Assembly: GCF_017310035.1 (NCBI RefSeq)
Contig: NZ_CP022296.1
Location: 1,240,001-1,304,000, forward strand
Direction: 5' to 3'
Source of the DNA: Nocardioides sp. S5
GTDB taxonomy: Bacteria > Actinomycetota > Actinomycetes > Propionibacteriales > Nocardioidaceae
DNA: 64,000 bases
Positions 43,940 to 51,391 of this stretch are shown piece by piece. Numbering within the stretch: position 1 is the first letter of the stretch; every line of letters begins with the position of its first letter. A program made the translations under genes and the position numbers. Under the pieces are notes generated by a model that was given only the letters and a program-made list of their open reading frames with translations, ran no database searches and was not told where the DNA came from.

Positions 43940-45997
43940 GTGCTCGAAGCGCTCGACCCCGAGCAGCGACAGGTCGCCGAGGCGCTCCGCGGCCCCGTGC
44001 GGGTCCTGGCTGGCGCCGGCACCGGCAAGACCCGCGCCATCACGCACCGCATCGCCCACGGCGTCGCGCAGGGCGTCTACGCGCCCACCGAGGTGCTGGC
44101 GCTGTCCTTCACCACCCGCGCCGCCGGGGAGATGCGCGAGCGGCTCCGCTCGCTGGGGGCGCCCGGGGTCCAGGCGCGCACGTTCCACTCCGCCGCGCTG
44201 CGCCAGCTCCGGTTCTTCTGGCCGCGGGTGCACGGCCGTGACCTCCCCGAGCTCACCGAGTCCAAGCTCGGCATGGTCGCGCTCGCCGCCCGGCGCCAGC
44301 GGCTGAGCGTCGACCAGGCGACCCTGCGCGACCTCGCCAGCGAGATCGAGTGGGCCAAGGTGTCCAACGTCGCCCCCGACTCCTACGCCGCGCTGGCCCG
44401 GGCCCGTGCGCGCGCCGTGTCGGGCCTCGAGCCCGAGGTGGTGGCCCGCGCCTTCGACGCCTACGAGGAGGTCAAGCGCGGCCAGGGCCGGATGGACATG
44501 GAGGACGTGCTCCTCTTCGGCGCGGGCCTCCTGGCCGACAACGAGGCGGTCGCCGCGCAGGTGCGCCGGCAGTACAAGTGGTTCGTCGTCGACGAGTTCC
44601 AGGACGTCTCGCCGCTGCAGAACGCGCTGCTCGACCTCTGGCTCGGCGGGCGCGACGAGCTCTGCGTGGTCGGTGACCCCGCCCAGACGATCTACTCCTT
44701 CGCCGGCGCCGACGCGCGCTACCTCCGCGAGTTCACCCAGAGGTTCCCCACGGCCACCAGCGTCGAGCTGGTCCGCAACTACCGCTCCACCCCGCAGGTC
44801 GTGGCTGCCGCCAACGCCCTTCTCGCCGGCACCACCAGCAAGGGCGTCGACCTGGTGGCACAGCGTCCCTCCGGTGCGGCCATCACCTACCGCGAGGCCA
44901 GTGACGAGGTCGCCGAGGCCGACGCCGTCGCCGACCGTGCCGCCGCGCTGCGGGCCAGCGGCACGCCCGCCAGCCGGATGGCGGTGCTGCTGCGCATCAA
45001 CGCGCAGTCCGAGCGCTTCGAGGAGGCGCTGGCCGCGCGCGGCATCCCCTACGTCGTCCGCGGTGCGGCGCGGTTCTTCGACCGCCCCGAGGTGCGCCAG
45101 GCCATCACCCTCGTCCGCGGCGCCGCCCGCAGCGGCGAGGCGTCGGGCCCGGTCGCCGACGCGGTCGTCGCCGTCCTGTCGCAGATGGGCCACTCCACGG
45201 AGCCGCCGGAGGGCAGGGGAGAGGTGCGCAACCGCTGGGAGTCGCTCCAGGCGCTGGTCGACCTCGCTGCCGACTTCGGGCGCGAGCGGCCCGAGGCCGG
45301 CCTGGGGGACCTCGTCGACGACCTCGACCGCCGGGCCGGCGAGCAGCACGCCCCCGTGGCCGACGCCGTCACCCTGGCCACCATCCACTCCGCCAAGGGC
45401 CTCGAGTGGGACGCCGTCTTCGTGGCCGGCATGCACGAGAAGATGATGCCGATCTCGCAGGCCAAGACCCCCGCCGAGGTCGAGGAGGAGCGGCGCCTGC
45501 TCTACGTCGCGATGACCCGCGCCCGCGACGAGCTGTGCGTGTCGTGGGCGAGCGCCCGCGAGCCGGGCGGACGCGCCAACCGCGGGAGCTCGCCGTTCCT
45601 GTCGCCGCTGCTGGACGGCACACCCGGCGTCGCGGCCCAGCGGCGCGAGCGCAGCAAGCGCAACCGCGCCGCTCTGCACTGCCGCGAGTGCGGGGGAGCG
45701 CTGTCCAACGCCCGTGAGAAGAAGACCGGTCGCTGCGCCGACTGCCCGGCGTCCTACGACGAGGCACTCTTCGAGCGGCTGCGCGAGTGGCGACTGGCCC
45801 GCGCTGCGCAGGACAGCGTGCCGGCGTTCGTGGTCTTCACCGACGCCACCTTGCAGCTCATCGCCGAGCACGTGCCCTCCGACGAGCGCGGCCTGCGGGC
45901 CATCAGCGGGGTGGGTCCGGGCAAGATCGCGAAGTACGGCGACGAGGTGCTTGCGCTGGTGTCCGGGAAGGCCGACGGCGACGCCGGATCGTCCTGA
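43940..45997 (+). CDS. uvrD2: ATP-dependent DNA helicase UvrD2
   Basis: A 685-residue SF1 helicase. Walker A GAGTGKT at 25-31, VVDEFQDVSPLQ, VGDPAQTIYSFAGAD, and SAKGLEWDAVFVAG. It differs from UvrD1 by a four-cysteine zinc motif (HCRECGGALSNAREK ... CADCP) near 580-602 and a C-terminal HRDC domain (VPAFVVFTDATLQLIAE, ending GVGPGKIAKYG). This is the UvrD2 architecture of mycobacteria. It acts in DNA repair and replication. GAGC precedes a GTG start. Confidence 0.93.
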   Translation: MLEALDPEQRQVAEALRGPVRVLAGAGTGKTRAITHRIAHGVAQGVYAPTEVLALSFTTRAAGEMRERLRSLGAPGVQARTFHSAALRQLRFFWPRVHGRDLPELTESKLGMVALAARRQRLSVDQATLRDLASEIEWAKVSNVAPDSYAALARARARAVSGLEPEVVARAFDAYEEVKRGQGRMDMEDVLLFGAGLLADNEAVAAQVRRQYKWFVVDEFQDVSPLQNALLDLWLGGRDELCVVGDPAQTIYSFAGADARYLREFTQRFPTATSVELVRNYRSTPQVVAAANALLAGTTSKGVDLVAQRPSGAAITYREASDEVAEADAVADRAAALRASGTPASRMAVLLRINAQSERFEEALAARGIPYVVRGAARFFDRPEVRQAITLVRGAARSGEASGPVADAVVAVLSQMGHSTEPPEGRGEVRNRWESLQALVDLAADFGRERPEAGLGDLVDDLDRRAGEQHAPVADAVTLATIHSAKGLEWDAVFVAGMHEKMMPISQAKTPAEVEEERRLLYVAMTRARDELCVSWASAREPGGRANRGSSPFLSPLLDGTPGVAAQRRERSKRNRAALHCRECGGALSNAREKKTGRCADCPASYDEALFERLREWRLARAAQDSVPAFVVFTDATLQLIAEHVPSDERGLRAISGVGPGKIAKYGDEVLALVSGKADGDAGSS

Positions 45998-46031
45998 AGG
46001 ATGAATCCGGGAACTTTTCGAGGTAATACCC

Positions 46032-46071
46032 ATTAAATGGTTTGCCCCTGACGATGTCGGGGGTCTAGCGT
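46032..46071 (+). promoter_or_regulatory. Candidate WhiB7-type autoregulated promoter
   Basis: TTGCCC at 46042-46047 and TAGCGT at 46066-46071 are spaced by 18 bp. An AT-rich block ATTAAATGG lies directly upstream of the -35, as in known WhiB7-activated promoters, where the AT-hook contacts this block. It drives the uORF-whiB7 transcript. Confidence 0.5.
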
Positions 46072-46144
46072 TCCCTCAACAACAACCCGCGCACGGGATC
46101 GCTGACGACGATCTGCGCCTGATGCCCCGAAGGAGGTGGCCCTG

Positions 46145-46327
46145 ATGGAGAACTTCACGAAGACGATGACGGCTTGGACGCCGTCCTTCGCCATGTCCAC
46201 CCTCGGTCGCCCCTGCGCGCACACGCGTGCCTTCGGCGCCGGTGTGGTGGCTGTCCAGGACGCCGCCGCCATCGTTCGCATCAAGGGCGATTTCCCGGGT
46301 TCTCCTGCCTGGAGTCCGTCGAGCTAG
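46145..46327 (+). CDS. Leader ORF (uORF) of whiB7
   Basis: A 60-codon frame starting MENFTKTMTAWTPSFAMSTL, preceded by AAGGAGG at good distance. It ends at TAG just where the antiterminator arm has been passed. In mycobacteria and Streptomyces, whiB7/wblC genes are induced by ribosome-stalling antibiotics through a translated uORF and attenuation. The position of this frame before a terminator-like hairpin fits that mechanism. A function for the peptide itself is unlikely. Confidence 0.65.
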   Translation: MENFTKTMTAWTPSFAMSTLGRPCAHTRAFGAGVVAVQDAAAIVRIKGDFPGSPAWSPSS

Positions 46328-46395
46328 GTCACACCTCGCATCGGCAGCCTCCAGGCCGCGGAACCCGACACCGGGATCCGCGGCCTTTCTGTTTG
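46307..46395 (+). terminator. whiB7 attenuator: terminator and competing antiterminator hairpins
   Basis: The terminator is AGGCCGCGGA (46353-46362) paired with TCCGCGGCCT (46377-46386), followed by TTCTGTTTG. The competing pair is GCCTGGAG (46307-46314) with CTCCAGGC (46349-46356). The latter shares AGGC with the terminator's left arm, so both cannot form together. The first antiterminator arm lies inside the uORF, so ribosome position can choose the fold. Confidence 0.7.
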
Positions 46396-46449
46396 TCCAG
46401 CACCGAGTCTTTCCACCCGCGATCAGGTCAACGAGAAGGAGGTGAACAC

Positions 46450-46824
46450 ATGACCATCAGCGAACTCGTCCGCGACCGCGCTGCCGACGTCAGGACCCAG
46501 ACGGAGCCCCAGGCCCCGCTCGGAGCCCTGCACGACGCTGCCGCCGGAGTGGATGAAGAGTTGCTGCCCTGCCGCGCAGGCGACGCAGAGCTGTGGTTTG
46601 CCGAGTCCCCCGCGGACGTCGAGCACGCCAAGGCCCTGTGCACGGACTGCCCCGTGCAGGCGCTCTGCCTCGACGGAGCGCTCGAGCGGCGCGAGCCGTG
46701 GGGCGTCTGGGGAGGCGAGCTCTTCCTCCAGGGCGTGGTGATCCCGCGCAAGCGGCCGCGAGGCCGGCCCCGCAAGTCCGAGCAGGTCGCAGCCGCGACG
46801 CACAAGGACGGGGCCGCCGCGTAG
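46450..46824 (+). CDS. whiB7: WhiB-family redox-sensitive regulator WhiB7
   Basis: A 124-residue WhiB protein. Cys41, Cys64, Cys67 and Cys73 bind a 4Fe-4S cluster (LPCRAGD, CTDCPVQALC). GVWGGE is at 85-90, and an AT-hook RPRGRPRK follows at about 102-109, specific to WhiB7. It activates intrinsic antibiotic resistance genes together with sigma-A. AGGAGGTGA is an excellent ribosome site before the ATG. Control by the uORF and attenuator described upstream is expected. Confidence 0.92.
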   Translation: MTISELVRDRAADVRTQTEPQAPLGALHDAAAGVDEELLPCRAGDAELWFAESPADVEHAKALCTDCPVQALCLDGALERREPWGVWGGELFLQGVVIPRKRPRGRPRKSEQVAAATHKDGAAA

Positions 46825-46882
46825 GCGCCACCGCAGCTCTCATCTCCATCCCGACCGAGGAAGTACAGGAACCACACATCTC

Positions 46883-47077
46883 ATGAAGACCTACCGAAAT
46901 GGACGCAACGACATGAATCTCATGCATGAAGAACTCGCGCGCGCACAAATGTCCGCGCGCCTGGGAGAGGCGCACGAAATGCGGCGGGGCCACCACCTCG
47001 CCCTGGCTCGCCGGATGAGCCGCAAGGCCGAGCTGGCCGCGCAGCAGGCACGCCTCGCCCTCGCTCGCGCGATCTGA
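46883..47077 (+). CDS. Small conserved-looking basic protein after whiB7
   Basis: A 64-residue helical protein rich in Ala, Arg and Met (MNLMHEELARAQMSARLGEA in the middle). No family recognised. The start at 46883 has AGGA upstream; an internal ATG at 46913 is also possible. It lies 58 bp downstream of whiB7, probably in the same transcript, before the long palindrome at 47136-47178. Confidence 0.5.
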   Translation: MKTYRNGRNDMNLMHEELARAQMSARLGEAHEMRRGHHLALARRMSRKAELAAQQARLALARAI

Positions 47078-47135
47078 TCGGACCGGTCCCCGTCGTCGGA
47101 CCGCTCTCGCCCTGATCGCGGGTGAGCAGGCACAG

Positions 47136-47178
47136 CACGAGCCGGTACGTCGTCACCGTGACGACGTACCGGCTCGTG
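47136..47178. terminator. 43-bp perfect palindrome, probable transcription terminator
   Basis: CACGAGCCGGTACGTCGTCA plus one more base pairs with its exact inverse around a single central base (21-bp arms). As RNA it would make a very stable hairpin. No T-run follows on either strand. It separates the whiB7 transcript from the next small gene. Confidence 0.6.
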
Positions 47179-47215
47179 GTCGTCACGGGGCGCGTGCCGG
47201 AGTAGCCTCGACCTC

Positions 47216-47383
47216 GTGAGCGACACCGTCACGTGTGCGTTCTGCGGCACGCAGGCGCCGGAGGCCGAGACCCTGACGTGGACGACCGCGGTCGAGAACG
47301 GCCGACGCCGCGCCTTCTGCGACTCCTGCTCGCGCACGCACCTGCGAGCGATGGAGAGCAAGCTCGACAGCGAGTGGTGGTGA
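47216..47383 (+). CDS. Small zinc-finger-like protein
   Basis: A 55-residue protein. Two CxxC pairs (TCAFCGTQAP and FCDSCSRTHL) should bind one zinc ion, as in treble-clef/zinc-ribbon peptides. GTG start at 47216 in a SerAspThr context. It ends ESKLDSEWW. No named family recognised; too short for most gene finders. Confidence 0.65.
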   Translation: MSDTVTCAFCGTQAPEAETLTWTTAVENGRRRAFCDSCSRTHLRAMESKLDSEWW

Positions 47384-47399
47384 GCAGCCGAACGGGCGC

Positions 47400-47918
47400 T
47401 CAGGCGGTGTCGAACCAGTCGCACCCGCAGTAGGGGTGGCGCGACCAGCGCCGTCCCACGGGCAACGGCTCGTGGTCGAAGCGCCACGAGGTGAGCCACG
47501 TGTGCGGCACCTCCCCGCGCGACCAGGTCGCGAGGTCGCGGGCCACCGCGCCGGCAGCGAGCGCCAGCAGGGGTCGCGGCAACGGGGGAAGCCGGGTCGC
47601 GTCGCCCTCGTCGAGCACCGAGGCGGCCACGCAGCGCGCGCAGGGCCCCAGCCCGGGCGCCGCCCACGGCCCTACCTCGACGGCGTACGTCGTCACGCCG
47701 ACGAGCAGGTGGGGGAGCGAGGCCACGGTCCAGTCGTCGACCGTGGCCGACACCGTGCGGCCCGGGCCCACGCCGACGCCCACCGCGGCCTCCGGGTCGA
47801 CGTGGACGCCGGCGGCCGCGAGAGCGGCGGTCACGGGTGCGGTCCACGCGGGCGGACAGTCGAGCTGCGCGCGCAGGGTGAGGGCGTACGGCCGGTCGTG
47901 GGAGAGCACGTCGTGCAT
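47400..47918 (-). CDS. Hypothetical protein resembling the C-terminal part of E1-like/cyclodehydratase proteins
   Basis: A 172-residue protein. VGPWAAPGLGPCARCV near the middle and HPYCGCDWF at the end carry paired cysteines spaced as in the zinc site of ThiF/E1-like and TOMM cyclodehydratase proteins of actinobacteria. The nucleotide-binding part is absent. Similar proteins lie near whiB7-uvrD2 in related genomes, as far as I recall. Function unknown. Confidence 0.5.
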   Translation of the reverse strand: MHDVLSHDRPYALTLRAQLDCPPAWTAPVTAALAAAGVHVDPEAAVGVGVGPGRTVSATVDDWTVASLPHLLVGVTTYAVEVGPWAAPGLGPCARCVAASVLDEGDATRLPPLPRPLLALAAGAVARDLATWSRGEVPHTWLTSWRFDHEPLPVGRRWSRHPYCGCDWFDTA

Positions 47919-47979
47919 GGCCCCACGCTCGCACCTGTGGGTGCTGCCCGGAGCGTCCTCCACAGGACGCGTGCGGCTG

Positions 47980-48024
47980 GAAAAGCGAAGCGGCGGCGCC
48001 ACCCGGTGGGTGGACGCCGCCGCT
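47980..48024 (-). terminator. Rho-independent terminator of the DUF5679 gene
   Basis: On the minus strand AGCGGCGGCG (48024-48015) pairs with CGCCGCCGCT (47998-47989), with an inner CACCC/GGGTG pair, followed by TTCGCTTTT. Stem plus T-rich tail fit an intrinsic terminator 20 bp after the stop. Confidence 0.7.
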
Positions 48025-48043
48025 GTCAGCTCTGGGCCGAGGC

Positions 48044-48202
48044 TCAGGCCTTGCCGAGAATCCGGTTCAGGTTGGTACCACAGACCGGGCAGACGCCCTT
48101 GGCCATCTTGGTGCCCTTGTCGTTGACCTTGATCTCGCCCTCCGCCTCGCGCTTCTCCTTGCACTTGACGCAGTAGAACTCACCGCTCCAGGTCTCCGCC
48201 AT
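48044..48202 (-). CDS. DUF5679 small zinc-ribbon protein
   Basis: A 52-residue protein beginning MAETWSGEFYCVKCKEKREA, with CxxC pairs (CVKC and CPVC) and the conserved GTNLNRILGKA end. This matches DUF5679, a short actinobacterial zinc ribbon of unknown role. AGGAGG precedes the ATG at 48202. Positions 48203-48393 upstream hold only promoter-like sequence. Confidence 0.85.
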   Translation of the reverse strand: MAETWSGEFYCVKCKEKREAEGEIKVNDKGTKMAKGVCPVCGTNLNRILGKA

Positions 48203-48393
48203 GACGGCCTCCTTGCTCGTTACTTCTTGGTCGTCGCGACGGGGTGGTCAGTGGGGAAGCCCGTCGGGGAACCCGGCGGTTGCCGGGGCTCCGTCGCCGA
48301 CCCTACGCCACGCGTGGCCCACGCTCACGCACCCCACGCGCTGAGCGTGAAACCCCCTCTCGCGCCGACGGCCGCGATCAGTACCCTCGACCC

Positions 48394-49200
48394 ATGTCCG
48401 ACGCCCTTGAAGACCTCGTCCACCTGCGCCTCGAACGCCCGTCCGAGGGGGTCGTCGTGCTGACCCTCGACAACCCCGGGATGCGCAACGCGATGAGCGA
48501 CGAGATGACCTCGTCGTGGGTCACCGCGATCGACGCGCTGGCCTCCGACACCTCGGTGCGCGCCGTCGTCGTGACCGGGGAGGGCAGCGCCTTCTGCTCC
48601 GGCGGCAACACCTCGTGGATCGCCAGCGAGCCGGACGCGAGCGTCGACCGGCTGCGCTCGCGGATGATGCCGTTCTACCGGGCCTGGCTGTCGATCCGCC
48701 GGCTCGAGGTCCCGACCATCGCCGCGGTCAACGGGCACGCCATCGGCGCCGGTCTCTGCCTCGCCCTGGCCTGCGACATCCGCTACGCCGCGAGCGGCGC
48801 GAAGCTGGGCCTGCCGTTCAACAAGCTCGGCATGCACGCCGGCATGGCCGGCACCTGGCTGCTGCCGAACGTCGTGGGCCCGGCCCATGCGCGCGACCTG
48901 CTGCTCACCGGCCGCGTGGTGGAGGCCGACGAGGCGCTGCGCCTGGGCCTCGTCTCGCGCGTCATCGACCCTGATGCGTTCCTCGACGAGGTGCTGCAGA
49001 CCGCCGCCGGCATCGCCGCCACCGCCCCGATCGCCGCCCGCCTGACGAAGGTCGCCCTGGCCGACGGCGGTCACGCCGACTTCGAGTCGGCCCTGCAGTG
49101 GGAGGCGCTCGCCCAGCCGATGACGCTCGCGACCGCCGACCTCCAGGAGGGCATCGCCGCGGCGAAGGAGAAGCGCACCCCGCAGTTCCGCGGCCTCTGA
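48394..49200 (+). CDS. Enoyl-CoA hydratase/isomerase (crotonase) family protein
   Basis: A 268-residue crotonase. The oxyanion-hole segments are GEGSAFCSGGNTSWIA and NGHAIGAGLCLALACDIRYA. In true hydratases, the next region has a catalytic Glu in GxPE; here it reads GLPFNKLGMHAG, so the first Glu is absent. It may be an isomerase, hydrolase or another crotonase. The ATG at 48394 is chosen at the domain start. Located before a PHP gene 12 bp away. Confidence 0.85.
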   Translation: MSDALEDLVHLRLERPSEGVVVLTLDNPGMRNAMSDEMTSSWVTAIDALASDTSVRAVVVTGEGSAFCSGGNTSWIASEPDASVDRLRSRMMPFYRAWLSIRRLEVPTIAAVNGHAIGAGLCLALACDIRYAASGAKLGLPFNKLGMHAGMAGTWLLPNVVGPAHARDLLLTGRVVEADEALRLGLVSRVIDPDAFLDEVLQTAAGIAATAPIAARLTKVALADGGHADFESALQWEALAQPMTLATADLQEGIAAAKEKRTPQFRGL

Positions 49201-49212
49201 CGGGAGCCTGAC

Positions 49213-50247
49213 ATGACCACGAACGACCTCGGACCCGTCGCGACCCTGCGCCGCATCGCCTTCCTCATGGAGCGCCAGCGCGAGGAGACCCGGCGGATCG
49301 AGGCGTTCCGCAACGCCGCCCGCACGATCCTGCCGCTAGCCGAGCAGGACGTACGCCGTCGCGCCGACGCCGGCACGCTCACCGAGCTGCCCGGCATCGG
49401 ACCGAGCACCGCGGCGGTGATCACCGACGCGTGCAACGGCGTGGTCCCCGAGCGCCTGGTCGCGCTCGAGCAGACCGCCGGCCCGCTGGCTCCGGCCGGG
49501 GAGGAGCTGCGCGCGCTGCTGCGCGGCGACCTGCACTCGCACTCCGACTGGTCCGACGGCGGCTCGCCGTTGGAGGAGATGGCCATGACCGCGATGGAGC
49601 TGGGCCACGACTACCTCGTCCTCACCGACCACAGCCCGCGGCTGCGGGTGGCCAACGGCCTGAGCGCGGAGCGGCTCGGGCGCCAGCTCGACGTGGTCGA
49701 CGCCGTCAACGAGCATCTCGGCGGGACCTTCACGCTGCTGAAGGGGATCGAGGTGGACATCCTCGACGACGGCGCGCTCGACCAGACCCCGGAGATGCTC
49801 GGACGCCTCGACGTCCGGGTGGCGTCGGTGCACTCCAGGCTCAGGATGGAGCGCGACGCCATGACGCGCCGCATGGTCGCCGCGGTGCGCAGTCCCCACA
49901 CCAACGTCCTGGGCCACTGCACCGGACGCCTGGTCACCGGCAACCGTGGCACCCGCCCGCCGAGCCAGTTCGACGCGCGCGCCGTCTTCACCGCCTGCGC
50001 GGAGGAGGGGGTCGCGGTCGAGATCAACTCCCGCCCCGAGCGGCGCGACCCGCCGACGGCGCTGCTGGAGCTCGCCCGCGACCTCGGGTGCCTGTTCTCG
50101 ATCGACTCCGACGCGCACGCGCCCGGGCAGCTGGACATGCTCGACTTCGGCGCGGCGCGGGCCACCGAGGCGGGGATCGATCCGGATCGGATCGTCACCA
50201 CCTGGGAGCGCGACCGGCTCCTGGACTGGGCCGCTGCGCGGCTGTGA
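49213..50247 (+). CDS. PHP-domain metal-dependent phosphoesterase with helix-hairpin-helix
   Basis: A 344-residue protein. The N-terminal 95 residues contain a helix-hairpin-helix (LTELPGIGPSTAAVI). The PHP domain follows, with metal ligands in GDLHSHSDWSDG, LTDHSPRL, KGIEVDIL, VASVHSRL and SIDSDAHAPG. This layout equals the C-terminal half of PolX-type polymerases without the polymerase palm. Probably a nucleotide or DNA 3'-phosphoesterase. Starts 12 bp after the crotonase. Confidence 0.82.
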   Translation: MTTNDLGPVATLRRIAFLMERQREETRRIEAFRNAARTILPLAEQDVRRRADAGTLTELPGIGPSTAAVITDACNGVVPERLVALEQTAGPLAPAGEELRALLRGDLHSHSDWSDGGSPLEEMAMTAMELGHDYLVLTDHSPRLRVANGLSAERLGRQLDVVDAVNEHLGGTFTLLKGIEVDILDDGALDQTPEMLGRLDVRVASVHSRLRMERDAMTRRMVAAVRSPHTNVLGHCTGRLVTGNRGTRPPSQFDARAVFTACAEEGVAVEINSRPERRDPPTALLELARDLGCLFSIDSDAHAPGQLDMLDFGAARATEAGIDPDRIVTTWERDRLLDWAAARL

Positions 50248-50297
50248 CCGGCGCGTTTCACCGCCGCGGTGTGGGTGCGGGAGGCTAGGTTCGGCCC

Positions 50298-50840
50298 ATG
50301 AGCACGTCGCCCAGCACCCCCGAGGTGGAGGTGCGTCGCTCGCGCCGCCGACGGCGTACGGTCTCGGCCTACCGCGACGGCGAGCGGATCGTGGTGCTGA
50401 TCCCGGCCACGATGAGCAAGCGCGACGAGGCCACCTGGGTCGCCGACATGGTCGCGCGCATCGAGCGCCAGGAGCGGCGCAAGGTGCGCTCCGACGACGA
50501 CCTCGTGGCGCGCGCGGCCAAGCTCAACGACCACTACTTCGGCGGCCTGGCCGTCCCGGCGTCGGTGCGGTGGGTGACCAACCAGAACGCCCGCTGGGGC
50601 TCCTGCACCCCCAGCGACCGCTCGATCCGGTTGAGCGACCGGCTGCAGAAGATGCCCGGTTGGGTCGTCGACTACGTCCTGGTCCACGAGCTCGCCCACC
50701 TGCTGGAGTCGGGCCACACCCCGCAGTTCTGGGCGTGGGTGGACCGCTACCCCAGGGCCGAGAAGGCCAAGGGCTACCTCGAGGGCTACAGCGCCGGCGC
50801 CCGCCTCGAGCCGCCGCCCGGGACGGACGGCGAGGAGTAG
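50298..50840 (+). CDS. YgjP-like (DUF45) metal-dependent hydrolase
   Basis: A 180-residue zincin. The metal site is His130-Glu131-x2-His134 (VHELAHLLESGH), with His140 as a probable third ligand. The family hallmark NARWGSCTPSDRSIRLS precedes it. The N-terminus is highly basic ([16 protein letters not shown]), usual for this family. It is a predicted zinc protease-like enzyme, often near DNA metabolism genes. Confidence 0.85.
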   Translation: MSTSPSTPEVEVRRSRRRRRTVSAYRDGERIVVLIPATMSKRDEATWVADMVARIERQERRKVRSDDDLVARAAKLNDHYFGGLAVPASVRWVTNQNARWGSCTPSDRSIRLSDRLQKMPGWVVDYVLVHELAHLLESGHTPQFWAWVDRYPRAEKAKGYLEGYSAGARLEPPPGTDGEE

Positions 50841-50845
50841 GCGCC

Positions 50846-51391
50846 TCAGCCCCGCAGCCGCGCCACGGCGTCGCCGATGAGGCGCCGCATGTCGGGGTAG
50901 AGGTCCGGCAGGTCGTCGACGGGCCACCACCGCACGTCGAGCGACTCCTCGCTCACGGCGTGCGCGCCGTCGCGCGGAGCGGTGGCGACGAACCGGACGT
51001 CGAGGTGGTGCACGACCGTCCCCGGGGCGCAGAACTCCACCGCGTGCTCGTCGAGGTCCAGCGGCACCGGGTCGAAGTCGAGCGCGGGCAGCCCGGACTC
51101 CTCGTGGGCCTCGCGCAGCGCCACCCCGGCCAGCGTGGTGTCGTCAGGCTCGCAGTGGCCACCGAAGGCGAACCAGCCACCGGCCTTGCGGTGGTGGTTG
51201 AGCAGGACCGCGCTCGCGTCCGGCGCGAGCACGATGGTCCCGGCGGTGAGGTGGTCGGGCAGGCAGCCGCGCTCCATCCCGTCGGGGTGGGCGTCGAGGT
51301 GCGCCACGAAGCGGTCGCGCAGCTCGCGGTCGCGCGCGGACGGCGGCGTCCAGGCCGACAGCACGGTCCGGGCGTCGTGGTGGAGGCTCAC
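50846..51391 (-). CDS. Nudix hydrolase
   Basis: A 181-residue Nudix protein. The box is GGHCEPDDTTLAGVALREAH, continuing EESGL; it has the REAHEESG core. An N-terminal helical extension precedes the domain. The GTG at 51391 overlaps the stop of the upstream DUF2342 gene. Substrate unknown. Confidence 0.82.
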   Translation of the reverse strand: MSLHHDARTVLSAWTPPSARDRELRDRFVAHLDAHPDGMERGCLPDHLTAGTIVLAPDASAVLLNHHRKAGGWFAFGGHCEPDDTTLAGVALREAHEESGLPALDFDPVPLDLDEHAVEFCAPGTVVHHLDVRFVATAPRDGAHAVSEESLDVRWWPVDDLPDLYPDMRRLIGDAVARLRG

